The translations under genes were made by a program, and so were the position numbers. This document shows, in pieces, positions 1 to 7,277 of a stretch of DNA of 35,663 nucleotides. The DNA is taken from contig CALKJA010000044.1 of the NCBI GenBank assembly GCA_937995865.1, forward strand, positions 1-35,663, read 5' to 3'. The stretch is from an uncultured Paracoccaceae bacterium. GTDB lineage: Bacteria > Pseudomonadota > Alphaproteobacteria > Rhodobacterales > Rhodobacteraceae. Under the pieces are notes generated by a model that saw nothing but the letters and a program-made list of their open reading frames with translations, did not search any database and was not told the origin of the DNA. Numbering within the stretch: the stretch's first letter is position 1; each line of letters opens with the position of its first letter.

Positions 1-86
1 ACCGCTTGCGTCAGAAAATAGAGCCCGATCCCTCGAACGCGCGTTTGCTTGTAACGGAAAGCGGTGGCTATCGGCTTGTTGCCTGA
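1..86 (+). CDS. Response regulator, OmpR/PhoB winged-helix C-terminus, KdpE-like (partial, 5' end outside window)
   Basis: Only the last 27 residues are present, read in the frame that starts at base 3. They begin LRQKIEPDPSNARLL and end with GGYRLVA before a TGA stop. This matches the end of the winged-helix DNA-binding domain of OmpR/PhoB regulators: the LRxKIExDP recognition-helix end, then the TExGxGYRL wing hairpin. KdpE, the potassium-transport regulator, has this wording closely, but other family members are similar. The receiver domain lies outside the window, so the partner kinase and target cannot be judged. The next gene on this strand is more than 400 bases away and is separated by two terminators. 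Confidence 0.7.
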   Translation, partial: RLRQKIEPDPSNARLLVTESGGYRLVA

Positions 87-136
87 AAATTAACGGATCC
101 GGGATATCCTTTGTCCTGTGATCTAAGAATCCCTCG

Positions 137-207
137 GCAGATCGGGGTTATGATCTGCACCTCCCTGTTGGACTTGGCCCGGACCTTTTTAGGTTCGGGT
201 CTTTTTT
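137..207 (+). ncRNA. Small RNA, copy 1, with CCUCCC motif (cuckoo/CcsR-like candidate)
   Basis: Two hairpins flank a single-stranded anti-Shine-Dalgarno-like segment. Hairpin 1 pairs 137-143 (GCAGATC) with 152-158 (GATCTGC) around an 8-base loop. Next comes the 17-base segment CCTCCCTGTTGGACTTG at 160-176. The terminator hairpin (176-201) and six T residues follow. The 17-base segment recurs exactly in copy 2, and hairpin 1 recurs there with a compensatory A-U to C-G pair change, which argues for selection on RNA structure. Rhodobacter CcsR (cuckoo) RNAs carry CCUCCUCCC motifs; membership of that family is inference. The 5' end is uncertain because no clear promoter was found. Confidence 0.6.
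176..207 (+). terminator. Rho-independent terminator of small RNA copy 1
   Basis: A ten-pair stem (GGCCCGGACC with GGTTCGGGTC, including two G-U pairs) closes a six-base loop and is followed directly by six T residues on the + strand. Confidence 0.85.
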
Positions 208-270
208 GCGTCCAACCGATTGTTACCGAAAATCGCACAAATTCCGCCAAAACGATCCATCACCGCCGCT

Positions 271-298
271 TTGTTGCCGGATTCGCAAGCAATATAGG
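271..298 (+). promoter_or_regulatory. Candidate promoter of small RNA copy 2
   Basis: TTGTTG at 271-276 and TATAGG at 293-298 are separated by 16 bases. This predicts a start near 303-306, which coincides with the first paired base of the small RNA's first hairpin. The match is moderate, and the class of sigma factor cannot be decided; known CcsR RNAs use stress sigma factors. Confidence 0.4.
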
Positions 299-302
299 TG
301 TC

Positions 303-415
303 ATCGCAGCAGGATCCTCCCGTCTGAATGCGATAGAAGATCCCGCGCAGACCCGGGCATAGGTCTGCTTCCTCCCTGTTGGACTTGCCCGGGCCGCTTT
401 GGTCCGGGTTTTTTT
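303..415 (+). ncRNA. Small RNA, copy 2, with two CCUCCC motifs (cuckoo/CcsR-like candidate)
   Basis: Three hairpins can be drawn. The first pairs ATCGCA (303-308) with TGCGAT (329-334), with an inner CAG/CTG helix, and shows CCTCCC (316-321) in its loop. The second pairs GCAGACC (347-353) with GGTCTGC (362-368). The third is the terminator. Between the second and third lies the same 17-base segment as in copy 1, again with CCTCCC. Exposed CCUCCC is complementary to the GGAGG of ribosome binding sites, so the RNA could act on mRNAs, on 16S-like targets or as a sponge. Calling it a cuckoo-family RNA is an inference from motif and layout. Confidence 0.6.
388..415 (+). terminator. Rho-independent terminator of small RNA copy 2
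   Basis: An eight-pair stem (CCCGGGCC with GGTCCGGG, one G-U pair) and a five-base loop are followed by seven T residues. This is a textbook intrinsic terminator for + strand transcription. Confidence 0.9.
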
Positions 416-513
416 GTTTGGGGTTTGCTCACCTTCAAGACCTTGGCGCAAAGAGCGCCGCTTTTGAGGCTGTGCATTGACGTGAGATTGGTTTGACCCA
501 TACCCTAGAACCG

Positions 514-924
514 ATGAAACTGACGCTTCACCATATCAATCTGTCCACCGATAAAGTGGAAGAGATGGATGACTTCTATCGCGATGTGTTGGGCCTTGCG
601 CGCGAGCAAGAGGGGCTGCCTACTCTGGAAAAGTCCAAGGGATATTCCGGCGATGTGGCCTTTGTGAGCGATGGCGCCGTGCAAACCCATTTGGCGCAAA
701 GGGATGTCTTGGCGGCGAATAAGACAGGGTCATGGCTTAATCCCTTGTCGCGTGGGCATATCGCCTATCGGACAGATGATCTTGCGGCGTTCAAAGCGCA
801 TTTGGATGCTCAGGGTATCCCCTATGCAGACTGGGGTCATACTGCTGTAGCGGGCTGGGCACAGATATTCTTTTATGATCCAGACGGTAACGTGATTGAA
901 GTTCATCAGGTGATGGAGGGCTAG
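514..924 (+). CDS. VOC-superfamily (glyoxalase-fold) protein
   Basis: This 136-residue protein has the layout of a single-chain vicinal-oxygen-chelate protein with two beta-alpha-beta-beta-beta units. The first opens with LHHINLSTDKVEEMDDFYRD, where the helix following strand 1 carries the usual FYRDVLGL. The second opens with RGHIAYRTDDLAAF and closes with FYDPDGNVIEVHQ. The His near residue 6-7, the His of RGHIAYR and the Glu of VIEVHQ are the expected metal ligands. The substrate cannot be told; family members include glyoxalase, dioxygenases and resistance proteins. The ATG was chosen; an in-frame TTG seven codons upstream is also possible. No strong ribosome binding site is seen for either. 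Confidence 0.75.
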   Translation: MKLTLHHINLSTDKVEEMDDFYRDVLGLAREQEGLPTLEKSKGYSGDVAFVSDGAVQTHLAQRDVLAANKTGSWLNPLSRGHIAYRTDDLAAFKAHLDAQGIPYADWGHTAVAGWAQIFFYDPDGNVIEVHQVMEG

Positions 925-1023
925 CCCGCCATCATAGACGCCCTTCGACGCGGGCTATGGCTGGCGCTTGAGCCACGCTTTGCGATAAAGCTCAGGCAAC
1001 ACCCTTTGCAGGAGCAGACACAG

Positions 1024-1812
1024 ATGCCCTTTACCCTTGCGACTTGGAATATTAACTCTGTGCGCTTGCGCGTGGGGCTTGTTGAAGATTTGCTCCGTTC
1101 GGAACAGCCGGATGTCCTCTGCCTTCAGGAATGCAAAAGTCCTGTTGATAAGATCCCAGCCGAAGCTTTTGCGGCGCTCGGCTATGAGTACATGGTTGCA
1201 CGTGGTCAAAAGGGTTATAACGGCGTGGCGATCCTGTCGCGTTTGCCGCTTGAGGACGCAGGCGGGCATGACTACGCGCAGCTGGGGCACGCCCGGCACG
1301 TGGCGGCACGCCTTCCCAACGGGGTTGTCATCCACAATCATTATATCCCTGCTGGCGGTGACATTCCGGATCGGGAAAAGAACGAGAAATTTGATCAAAA
1401 ACTGCGGTACCTAACGGAGTTGACCAAAGAGTTCTCGGCCACGCCTCCGCAGCGGGCGATTCTGGTGGGCGATCTCAACATTGCCCCCCGCGAGGATGAT
1501 GTCTGGAATCATAAGCAGCTGTTGAAGGTAGTGTCGCATACTCCGATTGAGGTCGAGCATCTTGAGGCAACGCGCATTGCGGGCGGTTGGGTTGATGTGA
1601 CCCGTGCAGATATTCCCGATGGTCTGCTTTACAGCTGGTGGTCGTATCGCGCGAAAGATTGGGATACCGCTGATAAGGGCCGCCGGCTTGATCATATATG
1701 GGCCACATCAGATATCGCGGGAACCGCGTCCGGCAGCCGCGTTTTTCGCGATGCACGGGGTTGGGAAAAGCCCTCGGACCATGCGCCAGTCTTTGCCACG
1801 TTTGATCTTTGA
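1024..1812 (+). CDS. xth: Exodeoxyribonuclease III
   Basis: This is a 262-residue Mg-dependent AP endonuclease and 3'-5' exonuclease of the base-excision repair pathway, of normal family length. Visible motifs are TWNINSVR at the N-terminus, LCLQECK (metal ligand Glu36), the GDLNIAPREDD loop (Asp150, Asn152), LDHIWAT and the C-terminal SDHAPV with catalytic Asp/His. The ATG at 1024 has GGAG nine bases upstream, which favours it over an upstream in-frame TTG. A GC-rich hairpin with a T-run lies just past the stop codon. The gene stands alone between the VOC protein and the convergent lacI-type gene. Confidence 0.95.
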   Translation: MPFTLATWNINSVRLRVGLVEDLLRSEQPDVLCLQECKSPVDKIPAEAFAALGYEYMVARGQKGYNGVAILSRLPLEDAGGHDYAQLGHARHVAARLPNGVVIHNHYIPAGGDIPDREKNEKFDQKLRYLTELTKEFSATPPQRAILVGDLNIAPREDDVWNHKQLLKVVSHTPIEVEHLEATRIAGGWVDVTRADIPDGLLYSWWSYRAKDWDTADKGRRLDHIWATSDIAGTASGSRVFRDARGWEKPSDHAPVFATFDL

Positions 1813-1824
1813 TCAGTTGAAGCC

Positions 1825-1848
1825 AAGCGCGCGCATGCTGCGCGTTTT
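1825..1848 (+). terminator. Terminator after xth
   Basis: A stem AAGCGCGCG paired with TGCGCGTTT (two G-U pairs, five-base loop) begins 13 bases after the xth stop and runs into TTTTATT. It also overlaps the end of the convergent repressor gene, so it may limit read-through from both sides. Confidence 0.65.
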
Positions 1849-2881
1849 ATTCAGTTTGTGCCGCAACCAACGGCGCGGTGCTTTCCCGCGTTACAAGTGA
1901 CACTGGCAAGACCGCTGCGCTTGAAGAATGCTCAACATCGGGAGAAACGATCCGCTCCATCAGCATCTTTGCGGCGGTTTCCCCAATCAGCAAACGATCC
2001 TGACGGATGGATGTGAGCGGTGGAATGAACTGTTCGGCCAATTCGATATCATCAAAGCCCATGACGGATACATCATCTGGCACCTTTACATCGCGTCGAG
2101 AGAGTTCTGCGATAAAGCCCATCGCGAGCTGATCAGATGCGCAAAAGACGGCCGTAGGCCGATCCTGCATGGCGACCCAAGCCTTTGCCGCATGACAACC
2201 GGCGGATAGCGAAAAGTCCCCTGGGATGATCCACTCTGGCTTTAGCTCAAGATCACGCGCGGCCATCTCAAGCACGAAGGCGTCCATTCGGGTGTGCATC
2301 AGCACATTTCCTTCTGGCCCGGTGAGATGCGCAATTTTGCGGTGGCCAAGTTCATATAAGTGCGAAACCGCGACACGCGCGCCTTGACGGTTTTGGCAGC
2401 GAACAGATGGAAAACTAGCGCCATCAACCCATTCGCAAGCAAACAGAATGCGCTTGGCTTGTGGCGCGGCGGCTAGCATCTCGACAACTTCTGGGGCCAA
2501 TCCGCCATCAAGGATAATCATGCCATCAGCGCGCGCGTCATCAAGGTAATCAATCAGCCGTTCACCGCTGTCATGAACTTGTTTGGTGCTCGCGATAAGC
2601 ATGGAATAGCCAAGTTGCGACAGATGTCGGGAGATACCTTCGAGGATCGTTGCAAAAAATGGATTAGCCAGGTTGGGAAGAAGCACCAGAACTGAATGCG
2701 CGCGCTGAGTACGGAGATTTCGGGCGGCGCGATTAATCCGATAACCGGTGACCTTTACGGCCTCCGACACTCGCCGCCGGGTTGATTCGGATACAACGTC
2801 TGGGTTTGAAAGTGTCCGAGAGACCGTCGCCGTCGAAACTTTTGCAACCCGTGCAACATCCTGAAGTGTCGAGGTTTTCAA
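1847..2881 (-). CDS. LacI-family transcriptional repressor of the sugar locus
   Basis: This 344-residue protein has an N-terminal LacI helix-turn-helix (TLQDVARVAKVSTATVSRTL, residues 5-24), a hinge helix region (residues about 45-60, ending in RAARNLRTQ) and a periplasmic-binding-protein-like effector domain with the typical VLVLLPNLANPFFATILEGI opening and VMGFDDIELAEQFIPPLTSIRQD motif near the C-terminus. The start codon is TTG, since no ATG fits in frame; AGGA lies about ten bases upstream. The gene is divergent from the transport operon, and both promoters lie among two TGTAATCGATTGCA-type operators, so it most likely represses that operon and itself. The effector is probably the imported sugar or a product of it. 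Confidence 0.93.
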   Translation of the reverse strand: MKTSTLQDVARVAKVSTATVSRTLSNPDVVSESTRRRVSEAVKVTGYRINRAARNLRTQRAHSVLVLLPNLANPFFATILEGISRHLSQLGYSMLIASTKQVHDSGERLIDYLDDARADGMIILDGGLAPEVVEMLAAAPQAKRILFACEWVDGASFPSVRCQNRQGARVAVSHLYELGHRKIAHLTGPEGNVLMHTRMDAFVLEMAARDLELKPEWIIPGDFSLSAGCHAAKAWVAMQDRPTAVFCASDQLAMGFIAELSRRDVKVPDDVSVMGFDDIELAEQFIPPLTSIRQDRLLIGETAAKMLMERIVSPDVEHSSSAAVLPVSLVTRESTAPLVAAQTE

Positions 2882-2912
2882 TGCTAAATGGTCCTACAAT
2901 CCGCAGCGCTCT

Positions 2913-2927
2913 TGCAATCGATTACAT
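2913..2927 (+). promoter_or_regulatory. LacI-type operator O1
   Basis: TGCAATCGATTACAT has the central CG-containing palindrome (AATCGATT) typical of LacI-family sites. It is the exact reverse complement of O2 fifty bases away. On the minus strand it contains the predicted -10 hexamer of the repressor gene, so binding here should block the repressor's own transcription. Confidence 0.8.
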
Positions 2928-2949
2928 ATTTTCTTGACACAAACATCAA
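2921..2949 (-). promoter_or_regulatory. Predicted promoter of the repressor gene
   Basis: On the minus strand TTGATG (2949-2944) and TGTAAT (2926-2921) are separated by exactly 17 bases, a good sigma-70 match. The -10 lies inside operator O1. Confidence 0.6.
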
Positions 2950-2963
2950 TACGGTAACAAAAT
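2934..2963 (+). promoter_or_regulatory. Predicted promoter of the sugar transport operon
   Basis: A consensus -35 TTGACA (2934-2939) is followed after 18 bases by CAAAAT (2958-2963), four of six matches to TATAAT; TAACAA at 2955-2960 is an alternative with shorter spacing. The downstream operator O2 overlaps the -10 and start site. The promoter overlaps the divergent repressor promoter. Confidence 0.65.
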
Positions 2964-2976
2964 GTAATCGATTGCA
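2962..2976 (+). promoter_or_regulatory. LacI-type operator O2
   Basis: ATGTAATCGATTGCA is the perfect reverse complement of O1. It covers the -10/start region of the transport operon promoter, a position that allows direct repression. The centre-to-centre distance to O1 is 50 bases, nearly five helical turns, so the two sites face the same side of DNA and could be bridged by a tetramer or bound together. Confidence 0.8.
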
Positions 2977-3043
2977 GGGCGAGGAGAGCGCTAAGCGATC
3001 TAAGAAACAAACAGCGGGACACCGCACTTTCTGGGAGGAAACT

Positions 3044-4273
3044 ATGTCTACAACTTTGAAGTCTCTGTTGGTCGGGACGGCGCTTACAACCGCATCCGCG
3101 GCAAGCGCCGTTGAACTGGAAGTCACCCATTGGTGGACATCCGGAGGGGAAGCCGCAGCGGTTTCCGAATTCGCCGCGGCATGGAATGCCACTGGCAACA
3201 CATGGGTTGATGGCGCAATCGCCGGTTCCGGTGGCACTGCGCGCCCCATCATCATTTCACGAATTCTCGGCGGTGACCCAATGGCAGCAACACAGCTGAA
3301 CCACGGCCGCCAAGCACAAGAGCTGATCGAAGCGGGCCTATTGCTTGATCTTACAGACGTCGCCGAAGCGGGCGGCTGGACTGATATCGTAAATCCGTCC
3401 TCTCTGCTGGATGCCTGCACGCTCGACGGTAAGATTTACTGCGTGCCAATCAACATCCACTCTGCACAGTGGATCTGGTTGTCTCATGCAGCCTATGAAA
3501 ACGCTGGCCTTGAAGTGCCAAGCGACTGGAACGAATTTGTTGCCACAGCGGGCGATCTGAATGCGGCGGGCACATTGCCTTTGGCCATGGGTCAGCAAGG
3601 CTGGCAACAAAGTATCGCGTTTGGTGCAATCACGCTTGCGGTTGCAGGTTTGGATGCCTGGAAAGCCGTGAACGTTGATAAAGATGCAGATGCGGCACGT
3701 GGGCCAGAGTACACAGCAGCCTTTGAAGCGGTTGCAGCTGCACGGTCCTTGGCAAGTGAATCCGCAGTGCAAGACTGGAACCTTGCCACCAACATGGTCA
3801 TCACCGGCCAAGCTGGTGCTCAAATCATGGGTGACTGGGCGCAAGGTGAATTCGCGGTCGCCGGTCAGGTTGAAGGCGAAGACTACTCTTGCTTGCCGGG
3901 TCTGGGTCTTAACGCTGTGTTGGATACCGGCGGTGATGCATTCTATTTCCCAGTGAATGACGACCCAGAGATTACAGCCGCTCAAAAAGAGCTTGCTGCC
4001 CTCCTGATCTCTCCTGAGGCGCAGGTGTCTTTCAACCTTGCCAAAGGTTCCCTGCCGGTGCGCGGTGACATTGATATGTCAGCGGCAAATGGCTGTATGC
4101 AAAAGGGTCTCGAAATCCTCGCAAGCGGCGGTGTCCTGCCGTCTGCAGATATTTCGTTCTCAGCAGATACTCAGACCCAAATTGAAGATCTGATGGCCCA
4201 GTTCTGGACCAGCGACATGTCTGCGGCGGATGCGCAAGCTGACTATGCGGACCTGATCGAAAAAGCGGACTAA
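3044..4273 (+). CDS. Sugar ABC transporter substrate-binding protein (GtsA-like)
   Basis: This 409-residue periplasmic protein has a Sec signal peptide with a predicted cut after ASA at residue 22 (before VELEVTHWW). The mature start, with HWWTSGGEAAAV, the segment GSGGTARPIIISRILGGDPM and VPINIHSAQWIW, resembles glucose/mannose-type binding proteins of CUT1 transporters such as Pseudomonas GtsA, and later NMVITGQAGAQIMGDWAQGEF also fits. It should deliver a sugar to the two permeases encoded downstream. The ATG at 3044 has an excellent GGGAGG site seven to eight bases upstream and begins the signal peptide; the longer open frame would run through the promoter and operators. The ligand cannot be read from the sequence; downstream enzymes suggest a glycoside or oligosaccharide. 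Confidence 0.93.
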   Translation: MSTTLKSLLVGTALTTASAASAVELEVTHWWTSGGEAAAVSEFAAAWNATGNTWVDGAIAGSGGTARPIIISRILGGDPMAATQLNHGRQAQELIEAGLLLDLTDVAEAGGWTDIVNPSSLLDACTLDGKIYCVPINIHSAQWIWLSHAAYENAGLEVPSDWNEFVATAGDLNAAGTLPLAMGQQGWQQSIAFGAITLAVAGLDAWKAVNVDKDADAARGPEYTAAFEAVAAARSLASESAVQDWNLATNMVITGQAGAQIMGDWAQGEFAVAGQVEGEDYSCLPGLGLNAVLDTGGDAFYFPVNDDPEITAAQKELAALLISPEAQVSFNLAKGSLPVRGDIDMSAANGCMQKGLEILASGGVLPSADISFSADTQTQIEDLMAQFWTSDMSAADAQADYADLIEKAD

Positions 4274-4284
4274 ATTCTGCAATT

Positions 4285-4320
4285 GCCCGGCTTTCTGGAG
4301 TGCTCTCCTTTGAGCCGGGC
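4285..4320 (+). terminator. Hairpin between binding-protein and permease genes
   Basis: GCCCGGCT (4285-4292) pairs perfectly with AGCCGGGC (4313-4320), with an inner GGAG/CTCC helix at 4297-4308. Only a weak T-rich stretch follows. Such hairpins after binding-protein genes usually cause partial termination or protect the upstream mRNA, so that binding protein is made in excess over permeases; that role is inferred here. Confidence 0.6.
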
Positions 4321-4356
4321 TCTCATTTCATACCCTGAAGATTTGGAGCCGACACG

Positions 4357-5274
4357 ATGACCGTGGTCTCGGACCCCCGCCCGCGCTCAGCAAAGCGCCC
4401 CAGCCGCCTGTTCAAAAACTGGATGGCCAAGATTGCATCGCTTCCGATGATCCTAACGGCGCTTGTCGTCTTTTTGGGCGGTACAGCTTGGACAGTGACC
4501 TATTCCTTTACCGGGTCGCGCATGCTGCCCAGGGCGAAATGGGTTGGCCTTGATCAGTACGAACGCCTTTGGGACACGGACAGATGGATCATTTCGATCA
4601 AGAATTTGGCGATCTACGGCAGTTGTTCGATGATATTAACGCTGGTGCTGGGCTTTAGCCTTGCGGCCTGTTTGGATCGCAAAATCCGCTTTGAAAGCGC
4701 GTTTCGCACTATATTCCTATATCCATTTGCGTTGTCATTTGTGGTGACCGGCCTTGCTTGGCAATGGATCTTGAACCCCGACTTTGGCCTGCAAAGCGTT
4801 GTACGGAGCTGGGGTTGGGAAAGCTTCGCGTTCAACCCGCTCAACGATCCCAATACTGTCATATTTGGGCTGCTCATCGCTGGATTGTGGCAAGGTACTG
4901 GTTTGATTATGTGCATCATGCTCGCCGGGCTGCGCGGCATAGATGAAGACATCTGGAAAGCCGCACGGGTTGACGGGATTGGCACGGTAAAAACCTATGT
5001 CGTTGTTATCATTCCGATGATGCGCCCGGTGTTTATTACAGCCCTCGTGATGATCGCATCGGGCATTATCAAGCTTTATGATTTGGTTGTCGCGCAAACC
5101 GGGGGCGGGCCGGGCTTGGCCTCTGAGGTGCCCGCGAAATATGTGATCGAATACATGTTCCGCGCTCAAAACCTTGGCCAGGGTTTCGCCGCTTCAACCA
5201 TGATGTTGTGTTCTGTTGTGATCATCCTGATCCCTTGGGCTTATCTTGAATTCGGAGGCCGTAAACGTGGCTGA
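4357..5274 (+). CDS. Sugar ABC transporter permease 1 (MalF/UgpA type)
   Basis: This 305-residue inner-membrane protein has about six membrane segments, the first around residues 26-48 after a basic cytoplasmic tail. The EAA-type loop that contacts the ATPase reads EDIWKAARVDGIGTVKTYVV, at about residues 200-220, with the invariant G. The Pfam family would be BPD_transp_1 of CUT1 transporters. GGAG eight bases before the ATG supports the start. Its last eight bases overlap the start of the second permease gene, indicating translational coupling and a permease heterodimer. Confidence 0.93.
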   Translation: MTVVSDPRPRSAKRPSRLFKNWMAKIASLPMILTALVVFLGGTAWTVTYSFTGSRMLPRAKWVGLDQYERLWDTDRWIISIKNLAIYGSCSMILTLVLGFSLAACLDRKIRFESAFRTIFLYPFALSFVVTGLAWQWILNPDFGLQSVVRSWGWESFAFNPLNDPNTVIFGLLIAGLWQGTGLIMCIMLAGLRGIDEDIWKAARVDGIGTVKTYVVVIIPMMRPVFITALVMIASGIIKLYDLVVAQTGGGPGLASEVPAKYVIEYMFRAQNLGQGFAASTMMLCSVVIILIPWAYLEFGGRKRG

Positions 5275-6175
5275 CTCATCACCCAGCGCTGCCGCATTAG
5301 AACCGCGTGGCCGTAAACCCAAAAAGACCTTTTCTCGCGCCAATATCTTTTTGTATGGCACGTTGATCATGGTCTCCATGTATTACCTTTTGCCGCTCTA
5401 TGTGATGGTCGTGACCTCACTCAAAGGCATGCCGGAGATCCGCATGGGCAATATCTTTGGCCCGCCAATGGAGATCACTTTCGAGCCGTGGGTCAAAGCA
5501 TGGTCAGAGGCCTGCACAGGCATCAACTGCGATGGCCTTTCTCGTGGCTTTGGCAATTCGGTCCGTATTCTGATCCCATCGGTTCTGATGTCGATCGTGA
5601 TTGCATCGGTCAATGGTTATGCGCTTGCAAACTGGAAGTTCAAAGGCTCTGAAGTCTTCTTTACAATTTTGATTATCGGGGCGTTTATCCCGTATCAAAC
5701 GATGCTTTACCCTATTGTGATTATGCTGCGCGAAATCGGTTTGATGGGCTCCATTTGGGGGTTGGTTCTTGTGCACACGGTGTTTGGCATGCCCATTCTG
5801 ACCCTTCTGTTCCGCAACTACTTTGCATCCGTTCCAGAAGAGCTGTTCAAGGCGGCCCGTGTAGATGGCGCCGGGTTCTGGCAGATTTATTTCCAGATCA
5901 TGATCCCAATGGCGCTGCCAATCTTTGTGGTTGCGATCATCCTGCAGGTTACAGGCATTTGGAACGATTTCCTCTTTGGTGTGATCTACACCAAGCCCGC
6001 TACGTATCCAATGACCGTACAGCTCAATAACATCGTTAACTCGGTGCAGGGGATCAAGGAATACAACGTCAATATGGCAGCAACCTTGCTGACCGGATTG
6101 GTCCCTCTCATCATCTATTTTGCCTCTGGCAAACTCTTTGTTCGTGGCATCGCTGCGGGCGCAGTCAAAGGCTGA
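5267..6175 (+). CDS. Sugar ABC transporter permease 2 (MalG/UgpE type)
   Basis: This 302-residue inner-membrane permease has a first membrane segment at about residues 30-50 and the EAA loop EELFKAARVDGAGFWQIYFQ followed by IMIPMALPIFV. The GTG start at 5267 is chosen because GGAGG stands eight bases upstream and the start overlaps the end of permease 1; a TTG seven codons earlier lacks such a site. It pairs with permease 1 to form the CUT1 channel. The C-terminal tail LFVRGIAAGAVKG is typical of MalG-type subunits. Confidence 0.93.
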   Translation: MADSSPSAAALEPRGRKPKKTFSRANIFLYGTLIMVSMYYLLPLYVMVVTSLKGMPEIRMGNIFGPPMEITFEPWVKAWSEACTGINCDGLSRGFGNSVRILIPSVLMSIVIASVNGYALANWKFKGSEVFFTILIIGAFIPYQTMLYPIVIMLREIGLMGSIWGLVLVHTVFGMPILTLLFRNYFASVPEELFKAARVDGAGFWQIYFQIMIPMALPIFVVAIILQVTGIWNDFLFGVIYTKPATYPMTVQLNNIVNSVQGIKEYNVNMAATLLTGLVPLIIYFASGKLFVRGIAAGAVKG

Positions 6176-6181
6176 AAACTG

Positions 6182-7261
6182 ATGGCAAATTCTGTAGAAA
6201 TCAAAGATCTGGATCTCAACTTTGGGGCGGTCAAAGTCCTCAAGCAGCTCAATTTGGATATCGCCGAAGGTGAATTTCTTGTGTTGCTTGGTTCATCGGG
6301 CTGCGGCAAGTCAACCTTGCTGAACTGCATCGCCGGGCTGCTCGACATCTCTGGCGGGCAGATATTTATCAAAGGCGAGAACGTGACGTGGGCGGAGCCT
6401 TCGGAACGCGGCATAGGCATGGTTTTTCAATCCTATGCGCTTTATCCCCAGATGACGGTGCGCGGGAACCTGTCTTTTGGCCTCAAGAACGCAAAAGTGC
6501 CCAAGGCAGAGATTTCTGAGCGTGTTGAGCAAGCCGCCAAGGTCTTGCAGATCGAGCCACTTTTGGATCGCAAGCCTGGCGCATTGTCCGGTGGCCAGCG
6601 TCAACGGGTGGCCATCGGGCGCGCACTTGTTCGCGATGTGGATGTGTTTCTGTTCGATGAACCGCTCTCTAATCTTGATGCGAAACTGCGGACGGATCTT
6701 CGGGTTGAACTGAAGCGGCTGCACAAACAGCTCAAGAATACGATGATATATGTGACCCATGATCAGGTTGAAGCGATGACACTTGCCGACAGAATTTCGA
6801 TCATGAAAGGCGGGATGATTCAGCAACTCGACAGCCCGGACGTGATCTATGCCAAACCGTGCAACAAATACGTCGCAGATTTTATTGGATCGCCGGCAAT
6901 GAACATGTTTTCGGGCCAGTTGGCTGGAACCACATTTACCTGCGATGGGTTCAAGGTTGATGTAGCAGGATATGAATTTGGCGAGGCAGCCCGCGCGGAT
7001 GGTTCTGCATGGCTTGGCATCCGCCCCGAGCATATCTTCACCGGACAGGCCGCGGCCGATGCAACCTATTCGGGTACTGCTGAAATTGACATTGTAGAAC
7101 CTATGGGCTCGGACACTTTGGTTTGGGTCAATTTCGCGGGGCAGTCGGTGCGGGTGCGCACTGAGGGCCAGTCAAAACTCAAATCCGGAGACACTCTCGC
7201 GCTCGGGTTTGACGCAGATCGATTGCATCTCTTCGACACAAAAACTGAAATTCGTCTCTAA
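6182..7261 (+). CDS. Sugar ABC transporter ATP-binding protein (UgpC/MalK type)
   Basis: This 359-residue ATPase energises the transporter. It has Walker A GSSGCGKS (37-44), the Q-loop Gln83 in VFQSYALYPQM, the signature LSGGQRQ (135-141), Walker B VFLFDEP with catalytic Glu160, and switch His193 in YVTHDQ. The C-terminal third is a TOBE/OB-fold regulatory region (GIRPEHIF is the usual marker) seen in MalK and UgpC. The ATG lies six bases after the permease 2 stop with AAAGG about ten bases upstream. No kinase or phosphotransferase gene is nearby, so import should leave the sugar unphosphorylated. Confidence 0.95.
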   Translation: MANSVEIKDLDLNFGAVKVLKQLNLDIAEGEFLVLLGSSGCGKSTLLNCIAGLLDISGGQIFIKGENVTWAEPSERGIGMVFQSYALYPQMTVRGNLSFGLKNAKVPKAEISERVEQAAKVLQIEPLLDRKPGALSGGQRQRVAIGRALVRDVDVFLFDEPLSNLDAKLRTDLRVELKRLHKQLKNTMIYVTHDQVEAMTLADRISIMKGGMIQQLDSPDVIYAKPCNKYVADFIGSPAMNMFSGQLAGTTFTCDGFKVDVAGYEFGEAARADGSAWLGIRPEHIFTGQAAADATYSGTAEIDIVEPMGSDTLVWVNFAGQSVRVRTEGQSKLKSGDTLALGFDADRLHLFDTKTEIRL

Positions 7262-7277
7262 TTGTGAAAGCAAGCAC

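Larger units (their letters stand above)
87..513. other. Intergenic region with two small RNA genes
   Basis: No protein gene is supported between the regulator stop and the VOC-protein start. The short open frames here overlap one another on both strands and lack ribosome binding sites. The stretch holds two related hairpin arrays, each ending in a Rho-independent terminator, annotated separately. After the second array there is a small GGCGC/GCGCC hairpin at 445-459 followed by a short T-rich stretch; it is too weak to call a terminator. Confidence 0.7.

Noticed and set aside
922-957. TAGCCCGC/GCGGGCTA inverted repeat at the VOC gene stop codon
   Set aside because: The stem is perfect, but the loop is 20 bases and no T-run follows, so it was not called a terminator.
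2888-3043. Upstream extension of the binding-protein frame by 52 codons
   Set aside because: It would run through the promoter and operator O2, and would place residues before a clear signal peptide; the GGAGG-supported ATG at 3044 is better.
7218-7227. ATCGATTGCA, a half match to the LacI operators, near the end of the ATPase gene
   Set aside because: It is inside coding sequence, lacks the other half (TGTA side) and has no promoter near it. Probably chance, although a weak auxiliary operator is possible.
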